Source: Lachnoclostridium sp. UBA1241
GTDB lineage: Bacteria; Bacillota; Clostridia; Lachnospirales; Lachnospiraceae
NCBI GenBank assembly: GCA_002308955.1
Contig: DBWJ01000095.1
Coordinates: 1-27,053, forward strand
Reading direction: 5' to 3'
Length of the DNA stretch: 27,053 nt
Positions 8,192 through 16,240 of the stretch are shown piece by piece; within the stretch, counting starts at the first letter, position 1, and the number at the start of each line of letters is the position of its first letter. Under the pieces are notes generated by a model. It was not told the origin of the DNA. It saw only the letters and a program-made list of their open reading frames with translations, and did no database searches. A program made the translations under genes and the position numbers.

Positions 8192-8220
8192 ATGAATAAT
8201 TCAATAATTACTATATCTTG
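8171..8220. promoter_or_regulatory. Operator-like repeats between kdgK and uxaC
   Basis: ATATCTTG occurs at 8171-8178 and again at 8213-8220, 42 bp apart, which is close to four helical turns. Between them lie the perfect palindrome ATTTGCAAAT (8184-8193) and the arms TGAAT-A-ATTCA (8193-8203). The first copy falls in the kdgK promoter spacer. These could be sites for a uronate-responsive regulator, not encoded here; the regulator is unknown. Confidence 0.4.
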
Positions 8221-8249
8221 GGGATTTTACATTTTTCGAGGAAATTCTA

Positions 8250-8278
8250 TTGAAAAAGCTGTTCGAATGTGTTAGGAT
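8250..8278 (+). promoter_or_regulatory. Promoter of uxaC
   Basis: TTGAAA (8250-8255) and TAGGAT (8273-8278) are 17 bp apart, with TGTG shortly before the -10. Transcription would start near 8285, giving a leader of about 40 bases before uxaC. Confidence 0.7.
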
Positions 8279-8324
8279 GATGCAGATAAGAACAGGCGCG
8301 GATGCGCAAGAATGAGGTTACGGC

Positions 8325-9734
8325 ATGGAATTCATGGACAGAAACTTTCTTCTTGATACGGAATGTGCTGTCGTACTGTATCATAAGTACGCAGAACATA
8401 TGCCGATTGTGGATTACCATTGCCATATTCCCGTTCAGGAGATTGCCGAGGACGTAACCTTCCGTTCCATTACGGAGCTCTGGCTCGGCGCAGATCATTA
8501 TAAATGGCGCCTTATGCGCGCGAACGGTGTTCCGGAGGAACTGATTACCGGTAACGGCGATGACTTTGAGAAGTTTGCCGCATTTGCCGCCGCTTTGGAG
8601 CGTGCTCCGGGCAATCCGATCTATCACTGGAGCCATCTTGAATTAAAACGCTATTTCGGTATTGACGAGTCTCTTACCGCCGCCAATGCCAAAGATATCT
8701 ATGACCGCTGCAACCGCGTGCTGGAACAGTCCGGCATGAGCGCAAGAGGTCTCATTAAAAAGTCGAATGTACGGATTCTCTGCACCACCGACGATCCGTG
8801 CGACGATCTTCATTTTCATAAGCAGCTCGCCGACGACAAGAGCTTCGACGTCCAGGTGCTTCCTGCTTTCCGTCCCGATCCTTTCGTAGATATTGAAAAG
8901 CCCGATTTCGCCGCCCATATTGAGCGGCTCGGTTCGGTTTGCGACTGGGCAATGTTCAGCCTCTCCGATTTGAAGGACTGCCTTGCGGAACGGATTCAGT
9001 ACTTTGCTTTCCGCGGATGTAAAACCGCCGATCACGGTCTTCCGTTTGTGATGTATCATCCCTGCGATGATGAGACTGCCAATAGCATTTTCCGTAAGAA
9101 AATGGACGGCGGGATTATCTCCCGTGAGGAAGCGATGGCATACCGCACCAATCTCCTGCTGTTTCTTGCAAGAGAATATCACAAGGCGAATTTCGTAATG
9201 CAGCTGCATTACGGCGTGAAGCGTGACAACAATGCTTTTATGTATGAGAAGATCGGTCCGAACACCGGCTATGACTGCATCGACAATCATACGCCGATCG
9301 CGAGCCTTACCGAATTTATGAATGCCCTTGCCGCTACGGAAGAGCTTCCGAAGACGATTCTTTATTCCCTGAACCCGATTGACAATACCGCTATCGATTC
9401 CGTTATCGGCTGTTTCCAGGACAGCTCGTGCGTCGGCAAGATCCAGCACGGCTCCGCATGGTGGTTCAATGACAACAAGCAGGGAATGTTAGACCAGCTC
9501 ACAAGTCTTTCGAACCAGAGTGTTATCGGGAATTTCATCGGCATGCTGACGGATTCCCGCAGTTTCCTTTCCTATACGAGACATGAGTATTTCCGCCGGA
9601 TCCTGTGCCGGTTCCTCGGCGGTCTCGTGGAAGGCGGTGAGTATCCCGCCAATATGACGCTCCTCGGTTCCCTCGTTGAGGATATCTGCTACAACAATTG
9701 TTTACGTTACTTCGGATTTAAGCCTGCTAAATAA
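8325..9734 (+). CDS. uxaC: Uronate isomerase (glucuronate/galacturonate isomerase)
   Basis: UxaC converts D-glucuronate to D-fructuronate and D-galacturonate to D-tagaturonate, the first intracellular step of uronate use. The 469-residue protein has the normal family length, the N-terminal FLLDTECAVVLYH region and the metal-binding motif VDYHCHIP with His32 and His34, as in amidohydrolase-fold uronate isomerases. Later conserved blocks include MQLHYGVKRDNN and the C-terminal DICYNNCLRYFGF. GAGG lies 7 bases before the ATG. It is transcribed alone, divergent from kdgK, and ends in an intrinsic terminator that overlaps its stop codon. The remaining pathway enzymes (fructuronate reductase, mannonate dehydratase, KDPG aldolase) are not in the window. 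Confidence 0.95.
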   Translation: MEFMDRNFLLDTECAVVLYHKYAEHMPIVDYHCHIPVQEIAEDVTFRSITELWLGADHYKWRLMRANGVPEELITGNGDDFEKFAAFAAALERAPGNPIYHWSHLELKRYFGIDESLTAANAKDIYDRCNRVLEQSGMSARGLIKKSNVRILCTTDDPCDDLHFHKQLADDKSFDVQVLPAFRPDPFVDIEKPDFAAHIERLGSVCDWAMFSLSDLKDCLAERIQYFAFRGCKTADHGLPFVMYHPCDDETANSIFRKKMDGGIISREEAMAYRTNLLLFLAREYHKANFVMQLHYGVKRDNNAFMYEKIGPNTGYDCIDNHTPIASLTEFMNALAATEELPKTILYSLNPIDNTAIDSVIGCFQDSSCVGKIQHGSAWWFNDNKQGMLDQLTSLSNQSVIGNFIGMLTDSRSFLSYTRHEYFRRILCRFLGGLVEGGEYPANMTLLGSLVEDICYNNCLRYFGFKPAK

Positions 9735-9753
9735 ACTAGCGGGCTTATTTTTT
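9720..9753 (+). terminator. Intrinsic terminator of uxaC
   Basis: A 10-bp stem AAGCCTGCTA/TAGCGGGCTT (one G-U pair) with a 7-base loop is followed by ATTTTTT. The left arm covers the last uxaC codons and the stop codon lies in the loop. Confidence 0.85.
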
Positions 9754-9812
9754 GAAGCGGACGGCTTTCACATTTGTCTATTATCGAAAATAACATATAC
9801 AGGAGGACACAC

Positions 9813-10727
9813 ATGAAACATCTCATCAGCCCCATGGACCTTTCCGTGGAGGAAACCGACGCCCTTCTTGCGCTGGCCGGTAAAATGTACGACCATCCCG
9901 AGCAATACGCGCATCTCTGCGAGGGCAAAAAGCTCGCAACCTGTTTTTATGAGCCGAGCACAAGAACAAGACTCAGCTTTGAGGCTGCCATGCTGAACCT
10001 CGGCGGTTCGGTACTCGGATTCCAGTCCGCAGACTCCAGTTCCGCGGCCAAAGGCGAATCCGTATCCGACACGATTCGCGTCATCTCCTACTACGCCGAT
10101 ATCTGCGCGATGCGGCATCCGAAGGAAGGCGCTCCGCTTGTTGCCTCACTCCACTCCGGAATCCCGGTAATCAACGCGGGCGACGGCGGACACAACCACC
10201 CGACGCAGACGTTAACCGATCTGATGACCATGAAACAGTTAAAGGGACGGCTCAACAACCTGACCATCGGTCTGTGCGGCGACCTGAAATTCGGCCGCAC
10301 GGTGCACTCTCTCATCAAGGCGATGTCCCGCTACGAGGGTATCCGGTTCATCCTGATCTCTCCCGAAGAACTCAAGGTTCCCGCCTATATCCGCGAGGAG
10401 GTGCTTGACGCCGGTCATATTCCCTATGAAGAAGTTTCGAACCTTGAAAACGCAATGCCCGAGCTTGATATCCTTTACATGACCCGCGTACAGCGTGAGC
10501 GTTTCTTCAACGAAGAGGATTACATCCGCTTAAAGGATACCTTCCTGCTTGACAAGAAGAAGCTGGCAAATGCAAAGGATGACATGTTCATTCTTCATCC
10601 GCTGCCGCGCGTAAACGAAATCTCCGTTGAAGTCGACGACGACCCGAGAGCAGCTTACTTCCGCCAGGCCGGTTACGGCGTATACGTGCGGATGGCATTG
10701 ATTGCCACCCTGCTCGACCTCGCATAA
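9813..10727 (+). CDS. pyrB: Aspartate carbamoyltransferase, catalytic chain
   Basis: PyrB condenses carbamoyl phosphate with aspartate in the first committed step of pyrimidine synthesis. The 304-residue chain has the carbamoyl phosphate loop STRTR (49-53) within CFYEPSTRTRLSFE, the HPTQTLTDL motif, the DLKFGRT block, and the C-terminal HPLPRVNEI that binds aspartate. The ATG at 9813 has AGGAGG 7 bases upstream; an in-frame non-ATG start at 9774 lies without such a site. It is followed at 46 bp by pyrI, so this is a PyrB-PyrI type holoenzyme open to allosteric control by nucleotides. No PyrR-type attenuator or convincing promoter was seen in the 59 bp after the uxaC terminator. Confidence 0.97.
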   Translation: MKHLISPMDLSVEETDALLALAGKMYDHPEQYAHLCEGKKLATCFYEPSTRTRLSFEAAMLNLGGSVLGFQSADSSSAAKGESVSDTIRVISYYADICAMRHPKEGAPLVASLHSGIPVINAGDGGHNHPTQTLTDLMTMKQLKGRLNNLTIGLCGDLKFGRTVHSLIKAMSRYEGIRFILISPEELKVPAYIREEVLDAGHIPYEEVSNLENAMPELDILYMTRVQRERFFNEEDYIRLKDTFLLDKKKLANAKDDMFILHPLPRVNEISVEVDDDPRAAYFRQAGYGVYVRMALIATLLDLA

Positions 10728-10773
10728 GTATCCCATTTCCGAATATACCTACCTACTGAAAAGGAGAAAAACC

Positions 10774-11202
10774 ATGCTGAATATCGGAGGACTCCACCAG
10801 GGAGTCGTAATTGACCATATCCCCGCCGGCGAAGCCATGAAGATATATGAATATCTGAATCTCGGCGATCTGGACTGCGAAGTTGCCATCATTAAGAACG
10901 CGTCCAGCAAGAAAATAGGACGAAAGGACATCATCAAGATTGAAGGCCCGCTGACCATCAACATCGATGCGCTTGCGGTCCGCAACCCGAACGTAACAAT
11001 CAATATCATCGAGAACGACGTCATCGTCGAAAAGCGTCCGGTAACGCTTCCGAACGAAGTAACGAACATCATCAAATGTAAGAACCCCCGCTGCATCACC
11101 TGCATCGAGCAGGAGCTGCCGCACATCTTCCGGTTGACCAATAAGGAAGACCGGGTATACCGCTGCATTTACTGCGAAGAGGCATATAAACGAAACGAGT
11201 AA
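10774..11202 (+). CDS. pyrI: Aspartate carbamoyltransferase, regulatory chain
   Basis: The 142-residue PyrI binds nucleotide effectors through its N-terminal domain and docks to PyrB through a C-terminal zinc domain. The zinc ligands keep the canonical spacing C-x4-C-x23-C-x2-C at Cys102, Cys107, Cys131 and Cys134. The allosteric domain shows the expected NPNVTINII strand. AAGGAG lies 7 bases before the ATG at 10774; an earlier in-frame start would begin inside pyrB and is rejected. It ends the pyrBI unit, with a strong terminator just after. Confidence 0.96.
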   Translation: MLNIGGLHQGVVIDHIPAGEAMKIYEYLNLGDLDCEVAIIKNASSKKIGRKDIIKIEGPLTINIDALAVRNPNVTINIIENDVIVEKRPVTLPNEVTNIIKCKNPRCITCIEQELPHIFRLTNKEDRVYRCIYCEEAYKRNE

Positions 11203-11219
11203 CAACATAGCAAGTCGAC

Positions 11220-11262
11220 AAAAACAAGAAGAGGCGGGAGCGAAATCCCGTCTCTTCTTTTA
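11220..11262. terminator. Bidirectional terminator between pyrI and the surface protein gene
   Basis: A 14-bp stem AAGAAGAGGCGGGA/TCCCGTCTCTTCTT (one G-U pair) with loop GCGAAA is followed on plus by TTT and on minus by TTGTTTTTG. It ends both converging transcripts: pyrBI from the left and the exporter/surface protein operon from the right. Confidence 0.85.
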
Positions 11263-11281
11263 CTTTAATTATTTACATCTG

Positions 11282-14200
11282 TCATTTTGCGGCGTGCTTT
11301 CTGCCGTACAGGGTGAACCCCGCTAATCCGGCAATACTGCAAATCGTCAGCAAGTACCACAGAGCCGGCTGTGAATTATCTCCTGTTGTCGGCGATTCCG
11401 GACTCGTTGTTGCCGCACTGATCAACATGGAAAATGTCACTTCTCCGTCGTCAAAATGCACCGTAATGAGATGCTCTCCGACGCTCAGTTTCTCGAGTTC
11501 GGCGGCACTGATTGTGATAATCGTACTGCCCGATTTTGCCTCGACTTCTGCCTTTTTGCCATCAATCAGTGTCTGAACGTAATGCCTAAAGCAGTTTTTG
11601 TCATCTTCAGCACGATGGATGGTAAATGTAAGTGCGTTTCCGTTGCCCTTTCTCCAATTTAAGGTATTGGAGACACTTGCATAAACCATCTTCGGGAGTT
11701 TTTCGATTTCTCTGGTTTCAATATGGGACGGATCATTTGCGCATACACGCTGTTCCATTCCCTTTTCCGTAATTGTCGGTTCCTTCACAACCTTCCAATC
11801 ACCAAAGTCATGACCGGTCGCAGCTACCGTTATCGTCTTACGGTAGATTTCCTCTTTGCAGGTCTCGCAGTAAATGACCTCATCATAACTGCCGTCTTCG
11901 GTGCAGGTGGGCTTTTTCTCGTTCTCGATCTTCTTCTCGCCCGGAACATGCTCGTTGACCTTGCTCGTGTAGGTCGCCGTATAGGTTGCAGCCCCGGTAA
12001 CTTTTGCGAGTTCCGGAGTCCACCTATCAAAGGTGTATGTGTACTTCGAATCAGGAGCCTTGGCAGGTGTCTTTCCGGAATATTCCGGAACCTCGCCATA
12101 CGCAACCTCACTTGACTGGAGCACCGTACCGTCCTCATCGACAAATGAAATCAGGTATTTGTTGGTCGTTGCCTTATAGGTGGCGGTATAAGTTGCTTTA
12201 CCTGTGACCGCCGCAAGATCGGCAGACCATTTATCGAAAGTATAAGTGTATTGCGCATCAGAAGCCTTTGTAGGGGTCTTACCTTTGTATACCGGGATTA
12301 CACCGTACTCAACATCGCTTGACCATAATTCCGTACCGTCTTCATCGACAAATGTAATCGTATACTTGTTGAGCGTTTCCTTATAGGTCGCCGTATAGGT
12401 TGCAGACCCGGTTACTTTTGCGATCTCCGGAGTCCACTTATCGAAGGTATAAGTGTATTGCGCGTCAGATGCCTTGGTAGGTACTGCCCCGTTATATTTC
12501 GGGGTTTCACCGAATGCAACATCACTCGATTGAAGCTCCGTGCCGTCTTCGTTGACAAACTTAATCGTATATTCATTGGTCGTTTCTTTATAAGTTGCTT
12601 TATAAGTTGCATCACCCTTGACCGTCATGATAGCCGGCGACCACTCATCAAACGTGTATGTATACTGTGCATCAGGGGTTTTCGTAGGTTTAGCCCCTTT
12701 ATATTTCGGAGTTTCACCGTACTTTACCTTTTCCGATTGAAGTTCTGTTTCGTCTTCGTTGACGAACTTAATCGTGTATTCATTGGTCGTTTCTGTAAAG
12801 ATTGCGGTATAGGTTGCCTCCCCGGTAACTGCCTTAATATCGGGAGACCATTTATCGAAGGTGTAAGTGTATTGCTCATCAGGAGCCATGGTAGGGGTTC
12901 CGTAAAATACCGGGATATCAAGGTATTCAACCCTACCCGACTGCAATTCCGTACCATTTTGGGTAACAAACTTTACCAAGTACTTATTCTTCGTCCATTG
13001 TGCATAGAGTACGGTATCGGCTGTCAACGTGACAACGGCATCCCTGTCGTAACTATTACCAGTGCCTAAAGCCTTGGTATTCCAGCCGGAAAAGGTATGG
13101 TGTTCAAGTGTAAAAGGATTGCCGTTAAGTGTTGCTTTAATACCTCCATAAACTATTTGCTCTTTCGTAGTCCCTGAACCGTCATTTTTATCAAATGTTA
13201 CTTTCACCGGGACGGCCAGTTTTGCCACACCATTGTCTATTGCCAGGACATAATCCGTGTTGTCGCTTATGAAATATGAAATATCGTCCTTGCAGTTATT
13301 TGTTATTGTTACAGGCTTCCCTCCGGTAGGTACAATCTCAACAGTTATACCGATTACCGAATCATTAGAAGGAATCGCTACGACATTTATTGTTTTTCCA
13401 CTCGGAAGATACACATTACTTGCTGCTGTTCCGGATGAGTTGCCAGAGATAACTATAGGTTTAGGATTAAGATCATTGTCGGTTTGCAGTTTTAACGTTC
13501 CATTGTTGTATATTCCACCGCCTGATGCAGCGTTGTTTCCGGTAATGCTGCCGCTTTCAAGAATAAGATAGCCGTTGTTATAGATTCCTCCGCCGTTTCC
13601 GTTAGTATTACCCCCGGTAATCATTCCACCGGTTCCGGTATCTATAATTGTAAGGTTAGCAGATTCTTCTATGAATATGACATTACCTTCATCTTTAGCC
13701 GAACTTAGATTTCTGTCTATGGTGTGCCCATTTAGATCTATAGTTATGGTCTTATTGGACGGAATACAGAGATATCTATCGGTAGGAAGTGCAGTGTAAT
13801 CCTGGTCGAGTGTTAATGTTCCACCATTAGCAGTGTTATTGATACGGGTCTGCAAAGCTGAAAAAGATTTTGCCCTCGCTGTTTCGATTTCAATTATCTT
13901 TTCCTGTACCGCAGCAGCATATTCTGCTGCACCCGCAGCGTTTGGATGGAAGGAGTAGGAACTGATAAAACTAGAGCTATCAATGTTCTGGTCATCGGAT
14001 TGCGTCAGTAAGATACCATTGATTAATGGATTTGACGAGTATGCTTCTTGTCCAGCAAACTTGTCTGCGACAGATACAAAGTGAATATTCATTCCTTTTT
14101 TTGCCCAATACTCAACCGCTTCTTTGATCATAGAATTAAAGACATCAACCGCATTATTGATTGCTTGAGCTTTTTCTGCAGGGAATTCAAATTTAATAGG

Positions 14201-14998
14201 AATTGTAAAAAAATCAGTTTTATACTCTAATGAAACAGTAAACCCTTCTTTATAAAACAGTGACGGATAGCCAGCGACTAAAATAGTAGCATCACCGGCT
14301 TTCTTTTGGATTTCTGAATAAGCGTTTTCCAGATTTGATATAAAAGTTGTTTTATAGCTATCTGTTGTTTTTTCATTCAGCAACCCACTAAGCGTCTTAG
14401 TCTTATTATAGATATCCGGATAGCTTTTACTCAAATAGTTAACTATGAGTGTATTTGCCTCACCCTGACTTGGAAAAAACAACTCTTCAATAAACGCAGT
14501 TGTCAGAATATCTACAAACCCGATATCATTTCCGCCGATAGTGATTGTGACATAATCATTCCCGGTAAGCTCAAGATTGTCTGCTTTTATTGTATCAAAT
14601 ATAGCAAGCTGCTCAGGAAGTTCCTTTTTACCTTCAAGACTACCAATTTTATATGATTTTTCTTGCTTGTCGGCAAGATGATCTATCTTAGCTCCGGAGG
14701 CAGCAGCAAAATACCATTTATCAAAAGTGAGCATTCCGCTCCACGCCTTTGTTGATCTGTGTGCGAGCCAGTCTAAATTCTGCACCTTATCTTCGACTGG
14801 CAAATCCTGACCGAAAAACTCTTCAATTCCCTCTCCTGACGAGTAGGAATCGCCGAGAGAAACAATGATGACAGGATCATCCGTCGTCGATGCCGGCGTC
14901 TCTTCTGCTGCAGCAGAAGGAGCAATTATCCCGACCATGCACGTAAAGAAGATGCACAGAGAGAGACATATGCTTAAAAGTTTACGAGTTAGTTTCAT
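11282..14998 (-). CDS. Large wall-anchored surface protein with SGNH hydrolase domain and InlB-like repeats
   Basis: The 1238-residue product starts with a signal peptide (about 1-31). An SGNH/GDSL esterase-like domain spans about 42-375: GDSYSSGEG with Ser51, the GGND block (155-158) and SFHPNAAG with His351, as in Ser-His dyad SEST-type esterases. Two GGGIYNNG repeats (about 420-510) suggest a beta-helix. A Listeria-Bacteroides repeat domain (about 598-669) and five 68-69-residue InlB B-like units (671-1014) follow. A Cys-containing ATGHDFGDW domain comes next. The end is sorting-signal-like: SPTTGDNS, a hydrophobic segment and a GRKHAAK tail; Ser replaces the Leu of LPXTG. The gene starts 48 bp after the second ABC ATPase with no terminator between, so it is probably the last gene of that operon. 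An adhesin with esterase activity on a glycan, lipid or host ester is plausible; the substrate is unknown. Confidence 0.85.
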   Translation of the reverse strand: MKLTRKLLSICLSLCIFFTCMVGIIAPSAAAEETPASTTDDPVIIVSLGDSYSSGEGIEEFFGQDLPVEDKVQNLDWLAHRSTKAWSGMLTFDKWYFAAASGAKIDHLADKQEKSYKIGSLEGKKELPEQLAIFDTIKADNLELTGNDYVTITIGGNDIGFVDILTTAFIEELFFPSQGEANTLIVNYLSKSYPDIYNKTKTLSGLLNEKTTDSYKTTFISNLENAYSEIQKKAGDATILVAGYPSLFYKEGFTVSLEYKTDFFTIPIKFEFPAEKAQAINNAVDVFNSMIKEAVEYWAKKGMNIHFVSVADKFAGQEAYSSNPLINGILLTQSDDQNIDSSSFISSYSFHPNAAGAAEYAAAVQEKIIEIETARAKSFSALQTRINNTANGGTLTLDQDYTALPTDRYLCIPSNKTITIDLNGHTIDRNLSSAKDEGNVIFIEESANLTIIDTGTGGMITGGNTNGNGGGIYNNGYLILESGSITGNNAASGGGIYNNGTLKLQTDNDLNPKPIVISGNSSGTAASNVYLPSGKTINVVAIPSNDSVIGITVEIVPTGGKPVTITNNCKDDISYFISDNTDYVLAIDNGVAKLAVPVKVTFDKNDGSGTTKEQIVYGGIKATLNGNPFTLEHHTFSGWNTKALGTGNSYDRDAVVTLTADTVLYAQWTKNKYLVKFVTQNGTELQSGRVEYLDIPVFYGTPTMAPDEQYTYTFDKWSPDIKAVTGEATYTAIFTETTNEYTIKFVNEDETELQSEKVKYGETPKYKGAKPTKTPDAQYTYTFDEWSPAIMTVKGDATYKATYKETTNEYTIKFVNEDGTELQSSDVAFGETPKYNGAVPTKASDAQYTYTFDKWTPEIAKVTGSATYTATYKETLNKYTITFVDEDGTELWSSDVEYGVIPVYKGKTPTKASDAQYTYTFDKWSADLAAVTGKATYTATYKATTNKYLISFVDEDGTVLQSSEVAYGEVPEYSGKTPAKAPDSKYTYTFDRWTPELAKVTGAATYTATYTSKVNEHVPGEKKIENEKKPTCTEDGSYDEVIYCETCKEEIYRKTITVAATGHDFGDWKVVKEPTITEKGMEQRVCANDPSHIETREIEKLPKMVYASVSNTLNWRKGNGNALTFTIHRAEDDKNCFRHYVQTLIDGKKAEVEAKSGSTIITISAAELEKLSVGEHLITVHFDDGEVTFSMLISAATTSPESPTTGDNSQPALWYLLTICSIAGLAGFTLYGRKHAAK
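11957..12988 (-). repeat. Five tandem ~207-bp repeats encoding InlB-like units
   Basis: Units run 12785-12988, 12578-12784, 12371-12577, 12164-12370 and 11957-12163, encoding residues 671-738, 739-807, 808-876, 877-945 and 946-1014. Each carries NxYxIxFVxxDGTELxS near its start, YTYTFDxW in the middle and TGxATYTATY at the end. Units 2-5 are more alike than unit 1. The in-frame repetition makes gain or loss of units by recombination possible. Confidence 0.85.
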
Positions 14999-15046
14999 TG
15001 TTGTTATCCTTTCTGTACATCTTTCTTTTTATGCTTATAGACTCTT

Positions 15047-16240
15047 TTATGCCTTTGTAATCACAATCTTGTCGTCTTCGACGGCCATTCGAATCTTCTT
15101 GCTGTCAACTCCGATTGCGTCCAACATCTCACGGGGAATCTGCACACGGCCGGCATGGTCGAGGATCGCGAACTCCTCGTGCGTATCTTCTTCGACAAAT
15201 CCATGGAGCTGTTCCTTCACAAATTCTTCTTTCATGATACGCTCAATGCTTGTCTTACCGTCACGCATCATAACGACACGGTTTACCTTCTTCGCGAGGT
15301 TGATATCGTGCGTTACGATAACGATCGTGATGCCGAGTTCGGTATTCAGCTTACGGAATACGTCAAGTACCGCATCGGCGGTCTTCTGGTCAACCGAACC
15401 GGTCGGCTCGTCGGCAAGCAGAAGCTTCGGACGGTTTGCAAGAGCGATTGCGATAGCAATACGCTGCTGCTCACCACCGGACATCTGATTCAGTTTGCTG
15501 TCCTTCTTATGCGACATACCGACAAGGTTCAGAAGCTCAAGAGCACGCTCGTGACGTTCCTTCGGCTCGCAGAACAGCATCGGAAGCTCAACATTTTGAA
15601 TCGCAGTCAGATACGGCAGCAGGTTTCTTGCATTATTCTGCCATACAAATCCGACGGTTTTCTGCTTATAGGCAACCATCTGGCTCTCGGTCATCTTGAA
15701 CAGGTTCTTGCCGTCCACGTAAAGCTTACCGGCGCTCGGGCGGTCCAGTCCGCCGAGCAGGTTAAGGAACGTGGATTTACCGGAACCGGAACTACCGATG
15801 ATTGCGATAAACTCACCCTTCTCAACACGAAGCTCGAGTCCCTGCAACGCAAGTACTTCGGTATCCTTCGTTTTGTAAATCTTTACGAGGTTCTCGCAGA
15901 GAATCATGACGTTGTCGTCAAGTTCGTCCTCAAGTTCCCCTTCGGTCTGCTTCTTATAGGCTTCCATAAAGGAGTCCTTCAGAGCCTTTGAAATCTCCTC
16001 CGCCATCATGCCGGCTGCGGACCCTTCGGCAGTGTCTTCAGCAGCAGCTTCAGCAGCTACTCCGGCGGCGGTTTCAGCAACAGTTTCGGCAGCGGTTTCT
16101 GTAGCAGCTTCAACAGCTTCAACAGCGGTCTCATTTGCCGCTTTGGCCTCGGCTTCCTTCTGCTCCTTCTGAATCTTCGCGGCAACTTCTTTCACGATGC
16201 TTTTCTTCTGAACAATATTGTTTCGGTTACGTTTTGCCAT
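15047..16240 (-). CDS. ABC transporter ATPase with Ala/Glu-rich N-arm and AbrB-like C-terminal domain
   Basis: The 397-residue protein has a MacB/LolD-type nucleotide-binding domain at about 112-335: Walker A GSSGSGKST (149-157), Q-loop Gln201, signature MSGGEQQR (253-260), Walker B LLLADEPT (273-280) and His311. All catalytic elements look intact. Two additions are unusual. A basic start and a low-complexity Ala/Glu/Thr arm fill residues 1-107. A tail (356-397) matches the AbrB/MazE swapped-hairpin pattern, with AGRVQIPREMLDAIGV. The start is secure: the ATG overlaps the previous stop as TGATG, with GGAGGGG 7 bases upstream. With the neighbouring ATPase and permease it probably forms a MacB-like complex, either as a heterodimer or as an alternative motor. 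Confidence 0.9.
   Translation of the reverse strand: MAKRNRNNIVQKKSIVKEVAAKIQKEQKEAEAKAANETAVEAVEAATETAAETVAETAAGVAAEAAAEDTAEGSAAGMMAEEISKALKDSFMEAYKKQTEGELEDELDDNVMILCENLVKIYKTKDTEVLALQGLELRVEKGEFIAIIGSSGSGKSTFLNLLGGLDRPSAGKLYVDGKNLFKMTESQMVAYKQKTVGFVWQNNARNLLPYLTAIQNVELPMLFCEPKERHERALELLNLVGMSHKKDSKLNQMSGGEQQRIAIAIALANRPKLLLADEPTGSVDQKTADAVLDVFRKLNTELGITIVIVTHDINLAKKVNRVVMMRDGKTSIERIMKEEFVKEQLHGFVEEDTHEEFAILDHAGRVQIPREMLDAIGVDSKKIRMAVEDDKIVITKA

Noticed and set aside
7174..8199. A 341-codon open frame on plus opposite kdgK
   Set aside because: It mirrors kdgK and runs across the kdgK promoter region; the kdgK frame shows clear PfkB motifs and this one shows none.
8229..8246. Possible CodY box upstream of uxaC (ATTTTTC...GAAATTC)
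   Set aside because: The half-sites are spaced by an extra base or more relative to AATTTTCWGAAAATT, and ungapped alignment leaves about six mismatches.
9776..9803. TTGTCT-16-TATACA as a pyrB promoter
   Set aside because: The -10 abuts the AGGAGG site, so the transcript would begin at or after the ribosome binding site.
11957..12988. Repeats considered as a CRISPR array or mobile element
   Set aside because: The repeats are about 207 bp, contiguous without spacers, and keep one reading frame that encodes InlB-like units.
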